Source of the DNA: Micromonospora tulbaghiae
Lineage (GTDB): Bacteria; Actinomycetota; Actinomycetes; Mycobacteriales; Micromonosporaceae
Assembly: GCF_900091605.1 (NCBI RefSeq)
Contig: NZ_FMCQ01000003.1
Span: 714,836-778,835, forward strand
DNA: 64,000 nt
Direction: 5' to 3'
Shown here: piece by piece, positions 58,909 to 64,000 of the stretch
Numbering within the stretch: the first letter of the stretch is position 1
How the letters are laid out: the number at the start of each line of letters is the position of its first letter
The notes under the pieces: model-generated
Database searches by the model: none
What the model was told of the DNA's origin: nothing
What the model saw: only the letters and a program-made list of their open reading frames with translations
Translations under genes and position numbers: made by a program

Positions 58909-59688
58909 TCAGATGTCGTCCACCGTCACCAGCGGACTCGCCACGCCGTTCGCGTCGACCGACTGCACCTGGAGCTTGTCGATGTCGCGGACCGGCGCCG
59001 AGGTGGACGCGCTCAGCTCCAGCGGAAGCTGGTTCTGGTTCGTCCCGTAGCCGCCGACCGGCACCGACCAGGTGGAGATCACCTCGCTCGTGGCGTTCTT
59101 GCGGACCACCACCAGCCGGCACGTGCGCGGCCCCGGCAAGCGGCTGAGCTGCACCGCGATCTGCGTGCCGTACTCCTTACGGGCCAGCCACATCGTGGTC
59201 TGCACCCCGGTCGCCGGGTCGGTCGCGTTGTGCTTCTCGCCCTCGATGTCCTGTGGCCCGCCGACGGCCGGGTCGTTCGGATCGCCCGGCTCGCCGCTGG
59301 GTGCCACGGACGGCGCGCCCTGCGTCGGCACCGCCTGCGGCGGCGCCGGGTCGTCGCCGAGCATCCCGGCCGCCGCCGCGCTCGCGCCGCCGAACACCAC
59401 CACGGCCGCCGCCGTCGCCAGCAACTGCCGCACCCGGGTACGACGGCGGTCCCGCCGCACCGCCATCAGCGTCCGGTCCAGCAGCGCCGGATCGGTGTGC
59501 GTCTGCTCCAGAGCGGCCATCGCCTCGCCGTCGATGCCGGAGAGCAGCCCCACCACCGGGACCATCGTCTCCAGTTCCGCAGCGCAGGCCCAGCAGGTGG
59601 CCAGATGCTCCTCGAACCGCTCCGCGTCCTGCGCATCCAGCACGCCGAGCGCGTACGCGGCGACGTCCATGTGATCGGCCCGGCTCAT
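58909..59688 (-). CDS. Zinc-finger anti-sigma factor (ZAS type), membrane anchored
   Basis: 259 residues. The N-terminal 80 form an anti-sigma domain with the H-x3-C-x2-C motif at His28, Cys32 and Cys35 (HLATCWAC). One transmembrane helix (about 86-106) leads to a Pro-rich linker and an extracytoplasmic domain of about 120 residues (GVQTTMWLARKEYGTQIAVQ, with WSVPVGGYGTN). Motif and position make it the inhibitor of the sigma factor encoded just upstream. The ATG overlaps the sigma stop (ATGA). The signal sensed outside is unknown. Confidence 0.92.
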   Translation of the reverse strand: MSRADHMDVAAYALGVLDAQDAERFEEHLATCWACAAELETMVPVVGLLSGIDGEAMAALEQTHTDPALLDRTLMAVRRDRRRTRVRQLLATAAAVVVFGGASAAAAGMLGDDPAPPQAVPTQGAPSVAPSGEPGDPNDPAVGGPQDIEGEKHNATDPATGVQTTMWLARKEYGTQIAVQLSRLPGPRTCRLVVVRKNATSEVISTWSVPVGGYGTNQNQLPLELSASTSAPVRDIDKLQVQSVDANGVASPLVTVDDI

Positions 59689-60383
59689 TCGGTCACCCCC
59701 CTCTCCTGCAGAGCCGTGCGCAGCGCGCGCAGCGCGTAGTAGACCCGCGACTTGGCGGTACCGAGCGGGAGCCCCAGCTCCTCGGCCGCCTCCGGCACGG
59801 TGCGCCCCCGGAAGTACGTCGCCACCAGGATCTCCCGGTGCGACTGGCTCAGCGTACGCAGCGCGTCCGCGACGGTCATCGTGCGCAGCACACGGTCGGT
59901 GCTGTCCGACTCGGCGAACATGGTCAGATCCCGGTCGTACGTCTCGGGCGGGCGGGCCTGCTCGCTGCGGTGCTCGTCGATGGCGATCCGCCGGGCCACC
60001 GTGACCAGCCAGGGGCGCAGCGAGCCCTGGCCCTGCACGCCGAGGCGGTGCGCGTTGCGCCAGGCCCGCAGCAGCGTCTCCTGCACGATGTCCTCGGCGC
60101 GCTGCCGGTCCCCGCCGGTCAGCCGCATCACGAACATCAGCAGCGGGCCGGCGTGCTCGGCGTACAACAGGCGGATCAGCTGGTCGGAGTGGCTGGTCTC
60201 GGCGGAGGTCGCCTGGTGGCGTCCGGGAGCGGGTCGCGGCGGCACCGGGTCATTCTGGCGATCCGTGGACCGGGCGTCGACCCCCCGGCCCGAACGCGAG
60301 GCGCGCGAGTGTGGTTGTGCCCGGGCGAACATCCACTCGGGCCGCGCCACCTCGCCGTGCCAGCCGGCCGCCACCGCATGCAT
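59685..60383 (-). CDS. ECF-type RNA polymerase sigma factor
   Basis: 232 residues. Region 2 is HAGPLLMFVMRLTGGDRQRA then DIVQETLLRAWRN, and region 4 is LSQSHREILVATYFRGRTVP with LGLPLGTAKSRVYYALRALR, a helix-turn-helix. I kept the ATG at 60383 because GGAGG lies five bases before it. That gives an unusual N-terminal extension of about 65 residues before region 2; the GTG at 60245 would remove most of it but has no ribosome binding site. It is coupled to its anti-sigma gene. The target promoters cannot be read from this window. Confidence 0.9.
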   Translation of the reverse strand: MHAVAAGWHGEVARPEWMFARAQPHSRASRSGRGVDARSTDRQNDPVPPRPAPGRHQATSAETSHSDQLIRLLYAEHAGPLLMFVMRLTGGDRQRAEDIVQETLLRAWRNAHRLGVQGQGSLRPWLVTVARRIAIDEHRSEQARPPETYDRDLTMFAESDSTDRVLRTMTVADALRTLSQSHREILVATYFRGRTVPEAAEELGLPLGTAKSRVYYALRALRTALQERGVTE

Positions 60384-60465
60384 GCAGACCTCCGCTGTCC
60401 AATGACATCAGCCGGCCCCCCACGGGCATGGCCGCCCGGTGATACGCAGCGACCAGCCGATCGGA

Positions 60466-61323
60466 TCAACGTTTGACCGAAAAAATTCCCGGCGGTGGGG
60501 GAGTGGAGTCGACGGCGTCCGCGTCGTGGACCACCGCCGCGCCGCCGGTGAACCGGTCCAGCTCGGCGCCGGCCAGCACCCGGCCGGGGAACCAGTCGCC
60601 CGCCGCCCGCCGGGTCAGCTCCGGCACCGGCGGCTCCACCCGGGACGCCACCAGCACCAGGTTGCCGTAGCGCCGGCCGCGCAGCACCGCCGCGTCGCCG
60701 ACCAGGCAGGCCCGGGGCAGCACGGTCCGCACGGTCGCGACCTGCGCGCGGGCGTGCCGCAGCGGCGGGCCGTCGGCCACGTTCGCCAGGTAGCTGCCGC
60801 CGGGCGCGAGCACGCGGGCCACCTCGGCGGCGTACTCCACCGAGGTCAGATGCGCGGGGGTACGGGCGCCGGCGAACACGTCGGCCACGATCACGTCGTA
60901 CGCGCCGTCCCGGCTCGACGTCAGCGTCGCCCGCGCGTCGGCCACCCGTACCCTCAGCCGCGGATCCGACGGCCAGGGCAGCTCCCGGCGGACCAGCTCG
61001 ACGAGTGCGCCGTCCACCTCGGACACCCGCTGCGTCGAACCGGGCCGGGTGGCCTGCACGTAGCGGGGCAGGGTCAGCGCGCCGCCGCCCAGGTGCAGCA
61101 CCCGCAGCGGCGTCCCGGCCGGCGCCACCAGGTCCAGCGCGGCGGCCAGCCGCCGGACGTACTCGAACTCCAGGTGCGACGGGTCGGTCAGGTCCACGTG
61201 CGACTGCGGCGCGCCGTCCAGCAGCAGCGTCCACGAGCCCGGACGGTCGACGTCCGGCACCAGCTCGGCCCGGCCGGTGTCGACGTCGGCCACCACCCGG
61301 TCGGAGTCGCGTCGCCGGCCCAT
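60466..61323 (-). CDS. Spermidine-synthase-like SAM-fold protein
   Basis: 285 residues with the spermidine synthase / polyamine propyltransferase fold: LRVLHLGGGALTLPRYVQ (the nucleotide loop), RVSEVDGALVELVR (acidic residue after strand 2), RVRVADARATLTSS and YDVIVADVFAGA. It lacks the membrane domain of many actinobacterial fused versions. A polyamine or another methyl/propyl transfer role cannot be chosen from sequence. The ATG overlaps the stop of the preceding NurA-like gene (TGATG), so it is part of that operon, though its link with DNA repair is unclear. Confidence 0.85.
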   Translation of the reverse strand: MGRRRDSDRVVADVDTGRAELVPDVDRPGSWTLLLDGAPQSHVDLTDPSHLEFEYVRRLAAALDLVAPAGTPLRVLHLGGGALTLPRYVQATRPGSTQRVSEVDGALVELVRRELPWPSDPRLRVRVADARATLTSSRDGAYDVIVADVFAGARTPAHLTSVEYAAEVARVLAPGGSYLANVADGPPLRHARAQVATVRTVLPRACLVGDAAVLRGRRYGNLVLVASRVEPPVPELTRRAAGDWFPGRVLAGAELDRFTGGAAVVHDADAVDSTPPPPGIFSVKR

Positions 61324-62294
61324 CAGTGCCGCATCCCGCGCGCCGCGGCGGTGAGCCTCCGGTGCAGCAGCCGCGCGTCGCCGAGCATCCCGCGCAGCCG
61401 CCGTTCCAGCCCGGCGATCGGCACCAGGTTCTGCGGGGCGCGCGGATCCTTGTACGGGGTGGAGGCGAACCGGGGCAGCGTCACCAGCGACAGGTCGGCC
61501 AGCGCGATCGCCTCCGGCACGGTCAGGTCGGCCGAGCACTCCACACGTACGATGCCCGCCCACGGCGCGCCGGCGCGCACCGGGAGCCGCAGATACCACG
61601 ACCAGCCGCCCCAGGCCGTGCCCAGCCGGAACACCGGGCACCGCTCACCCGGCGCCAGCCCGGTCACCACGGCGGTCAGCCGGGCGTCCAGGTATTGGCT
61701 GTGCTGCGTCTTGATGTACCCGAGCGTGCGCGGCAGGTTCCGCCGGCTGCGCAGCGGGCCGTCCACCACCAGCAGGTCGCCGTCGGTGCGTACCGCGTCG
61801 GAGACGGCCACCTCCAGCGCGGTCAGCGGGGCCTGCACCGCGGCCGGCAGCTTGCTCAGCTCACCGGTGCCGCTCACCCGGTGCACCGGATAGCGGACCG
61901 TACCGGCCACCACGTCCTGCGCCGACGGGCTCGCCGTGAACAGGCCCCGGCCCACCCGGGCGCCGGCCATCTCGGCGGCGCCCCGGTCGAGGTCGCAGCG
62001 CACCACACCGGCCGCGTACGAGGCGGCGATGCCGGGGAACGAGCCGCCGTCCTCCTCGGCCGTCCAGACGCTGGCGTCGATCCGGCGTACCCCGTCGACG
62101 AGCAGCACCACGTCCGGCGCCCGCACGCCCGCGCGGGGGCCGATCGCCCGCCAGTCGGTGGCCGGCAGCTCGACGTCGGCGTCGACCTGGGCGCTGCTCG
62201 GCGCGGCCGGCCCGGACCCGCCCGCCGCCTCGAACGACGCGCCGTACGCCGGATCCCAGGCGTCGACGAAGAACGCCGGCGACGGCCCGGTCAC
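61323..62294 (-). CDS. NurA-like nuclease-domain protein
   Basis: 323 residues. The order of motifs matches the NurA 5'-3' nuclease family: VVLLVDGVRRIDASV near residue 67 (first catalytic Asp), LLVVDGPLRSRRNLP near 190 (second Asp), GYIKTQHSQYL with the conserved Lys soon after, and VPEAIALADLSLV near the end, where the family has a His/Asp. In archaea NurA works with HerA, Mre11 and Rad50 in end resection. Here it lies 25 bases after an SbcC/Rad50-like gene. GGAG is six bases before the GTG. The family call is my reading of motifs, not a search. Confidence 0.65.
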   Translation of the reverse strand: MTGPSPAFFVDAWDPAYGASFEAAGGSGPAAPSSAQVDADVELPATDWRAIGPRAGVRAPDVVLLVDGVRRIDASVWTAEEDGGSFPGIAASYAAGVVRCDLDRGAAEMAGARVGRGLFTASPSAQDVVAGTVRYPVHRVSGTGELSKLPAAVQAPLTALEVAVSDAVRTDGDLLVVDGPLRSRRNLPRTLGYIKTQHSQYLDARLTAVVTGLAPGERCPVFRLGTAWGGWSWYLRLPVRAGAPWAGIVRVECSADLTVPEAIALADLSLVTLPRFASTPYKDPRAPQNLVPIAGLERRLRGMLGDARLLHRRLTAAARGMRH

Positions 62295-62319
62295 GCGGCG
62301 CTCCGCCGGGAAGCGCCGG

Positions 62320-64000
62320 TCACAGGCCGGTCCGTTCCACGCGGGCCGTCCGCGCGTCCTTGCGGACCTCGAACCGGACCGGGATGCGCTCGGCCAGCGC
62401 CGGCACGTGGGTGACCACGCCGACCATCCGGTCGCCCCGGGCGGCCAGGTTCTCCAGCGTCGCCGCAACCGTGTCCAGCGTCGCCGCGTCGAGCGTGCCG
62501 AAGCCCTCGTCCAGCACGATCGACTCCAGGCTCGCGGCGGTGGTGGACATGCCGGCGAGCTGCTCGGACAGCGCCAGCGCGAGCGCCAGCGACGCCTGGA
62601 ACGTCTCCCCGCCGGACAACGTGCGCACCCCGCGCCGCAGCCCCGCGTCGTGGTGGTCGACCACGAAGAACTCACCCTTGTCGTGCACCAGGTCGTACTG
62701 CCCGCCGGACAGCTCCCGCAGGATCCGCGACGCGCCGTCGACCAGCAGGTCCAGCGCCTCGGTGAGCAGCCAGCGCTCGAAGTTGTTGGCCCGCAGGTGC
62801 GAGGCGAGCGCCCGCGCCACCCGCGCCTCGTGCTCGTGCCCGGCCCGCTGCTCCCGCAGCCCCGCGGCCTGCTCGCGGCGCTCGTCGAGGCGGCGCAACT
62901 CCGCCTCGGCCCGCTCCACCGCCACTGCCACGTCGCGCGGCGCGTCCTGCGGCGCGTCCAGCCCGGCGGCGGTGAACAACGCGGCGATCCCGTCGGCGAC
63001 CTCGGCCGCGGCCCGCTGCGCCGCCTCCACCGAGGCGGCCAGGCCGTCCCGCTCCGCACGTCGCGCCTGCGCCTGCTCGCCCGCCCAGCCGGCCAGCGCC
63101 GCCCACGCGGCCGCGACGTCGTCCCGGTCGGCGGCCGGTGGGCCGAACCGGGCCAGCCCGTCGCGTACCGCGTCGAAGTCACGCCAGGCCCGGCGCAGCC
63201 GCTCCTGCGCGGCATCCAGCGTGCCCCGCGCCCGCCGGGCCGCCTCCCGGCCGGCCCGCACCGCGCCGGCCGCCTCCTCCAGCGCGGTGCGCAGCCGCGC
63301 GTGCTCGGCCAGCGACTCGCGCAGCCGCTCCGGCGCGGGCGCGTCCGCGAGCTGCTCGTCCAGCTCGGCCAGGCGCGCGCCGAGCTGGTCGTGCTGGGTC
63401 CGGGCGCGCAGCAGCACCCGGTCCAGGTCACGCGCCGCAACGTCGCGTTCCTGCACCACCCGCTTGGCCGTCTCGCTCGCCGCCCGCGCCGCCTTGCCCG
63501 CCTCGATCGCCCGGCTCACCGCCGAACCCTTCGGTACCGCCGGCACGGAGGTGACAGTCTGCTCGCACACCGGGCACGGCGCGCCGTCGACCAGGTGCGC
63601 CCGCAGCGCCACCGCCTGGTCGGCGGCCTTCGCCTCCTCGTGCGCGCGGAACGCCGACTCCAGCTCCACCTCGGCCCGCTGCGCGTCCGCCCGCGCCGAC
63701 GCCAGCGCCGCCACCGCCGCGTCGTGCTCGGTGCGCGCCGCGTCCACCGCGGCGCGGACCGTCGCCGCCTCCGCGGTCAGCCGGTCCCGGTCCGCGTACG
63801 CCTTCAGGTGCAGCCGGAGCGCGCTCTCGTCACCGGCGGCGGCCAGCTCCCCGCGCAGCTTCTCCTCGCGCTCCTCGGCCAGCCCGACAGCGGCCGCCGC
63901 CTCGTCGGCGGCGACCCGGGCCTGAGCCACCGCCCGCGCCAGCTCGGCGGTGCCGTCCGGCGGCCGGACCCCGGCCAGCACACCCAGCTCGGCGTCGAGG
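62320..64000 (-). CDS. sbcC: SbcC/Rad50-like exonuclease subunit, N-terminus beyond window
   Basis: The frame stays open to the right edge, so only the C-terminal 560 or so residues are visible. They consist of long coiled coil rich in Ala, Glu and Arg; a zinc hook Cys-Pro-Val-Cys in GAPCPVCEQTV; then the second half of the ATPase head with the signature LSGGETFQASLALALALSEQL and Walker B SLESIVLDEGFGTLD. SbcC/Rad50 works with the SbcD/Mre11 nuclease on DNA ends and hairpins; SbcD should lie upstream, outside the window. It is the first visible gene of an operon with the NurA-like and spermidine-synthase-like genes. Confidence 0.93.
   Translation of the reverse strand, partial: LDAELGVLAGVRPPDGTAELARAVAQARVAADEAAAAVGLAEEREEKLRGELAAAGDESALRLHLKAYADRDRLTAEAATVRAAVDAARTEHDAAVAALASARADAQRAEVELESAFRAHEEAKAADQAVALRAHLVDGAPCPVCEQTVTSVPAVPKGSAVSRAIEAGKAARAASETAKRVVQERDVAARDLDRVLLRARTQHDQLGARLAELDEQLADAPAPERLRESLAEHARLRTALEEAAGAVRAGREAARRARGTLDAAQERLRRAWRDFDAVRDGLARFGPPAADRDDVAAAWAALAGWAGEQAQARRAERDGLAASVEAAQRAAAEVADGIAALFTAAGLDAPQDAPRDVAVAVERAEAELRRLDERREQAAGLREQRAGHEHEARVARALASHLRANNFERWLLTEALDLLVDGASRILRELSGGQYDLVHDKGEFFVVDHHDAGLRRGVRTLSGGETFQASLALALALSEQLAGMSTTAASLESIVLDEGFGTLDAATLDTVAATLENLAARGDRMVGVVTHVPALAERIPVRFEVRKDARTARVERTGL

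Noticed and set aside
1..64000. tRNA, rRNA, riboswitch or CRISPR features
   Set aside because: I looked for cloverleaf ends, rRNA core sequences, regularly spaced repeats and long structured leaders before metabolic genes such as dxs and hemE and found none I could support by eye.

Overview
This 64 kb window is chromosomal DNA from a high-GC actinobacterium, most probably Micromonospora or a close relative in the Micromonosporaceae. That placement is inference. It rests on very high GC in third codon positions, frequent GTG starts, many 1- to 4-base stop/start overlaps, a coproporphyrin-type heme operon, a DUF3000 gene and an AA10-CBM2 polysaccharide oxidase. I see no rRNA, tRNA, CRISPR array, prophage or intact insertion sequence. 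About 54 protein genes can be supported. Two are cut by the window edges: the permease at the left end and the SbcC-like gene at the right end.

Layout. 1-7 kb: APC permease, TrmA-type RNA methyltransferase, anmK, dxs and a GNAT gene bracketed by two copies of a palindromic repeat. 7-18 kb: a lipoprotein, three paralogous polytopic membrane proteins with GT-C-like features (two in tandem, one facing them), two paralogous membrane-anchored PQQ-like propellers and a C39-type peptidase. 18-23 kb: a two-component system, then a secreted propeller-malectin protein whose upstream region carries a direct repeat. 23-33 kb: VOC protein, a Pro/Gln-rich membrane protein, fadB/fadA-type beta-oxidation genes, RNase D, a Pro-rich membrane-anchored trypsin-like protease followed by a Pro-rich coiled-coil protein, and a DUF3000 gene. 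33-36 kb: hemE, hemY/cgoX and chdC, the last steps of coproporphyrin-dependent heme synthesis. 36-41 kb: AA10 oxidase, an ElaA-like acetyltransferase, a lipoprotein, a small Cys-rich protein, a stand-alone CBM48 protein, msrB and a LigD-type polymerase. 41-49 kb: an operon of two giant FtsX permeases and two ABC ATPases, one with an AbrB-like tail. 49-58 kb: GNAT, a PucR-type regulator divergent from a secreted propeller with a palindromic operator between them, a TAP-family lipoprotein hydrolase, a LigC-type ligase, small proteins, DUF1990 and an AlkA-like glycosylase. 58-64 kb (minus strand): SbcC/Rad50-like, NurA-like nuclease, spermidine-synthase-like protein, ECF sigma factor, ZAS anti-sigma factor and a secreted lipoprotein.

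Cross-cutting signals. Four intergenic palindromes of 67-68 bp begin GATCTTG and end CAAGATC, and fall into two sequence subtypes. A fifth, unrelated palindrome lies near 18.2 kb. Many genes without a Shine-Dalgarno site have a TANNNT hexamer exactly six bases before the start codon, which fits leaderless transcription. The DUF1990 gene appears to be preceded by a three-codon leaderless mini-cistron. The least explained gene groups are the triplicated GT-C-like proteins with the twin propellers, and the SbcC/NurA-like pair.
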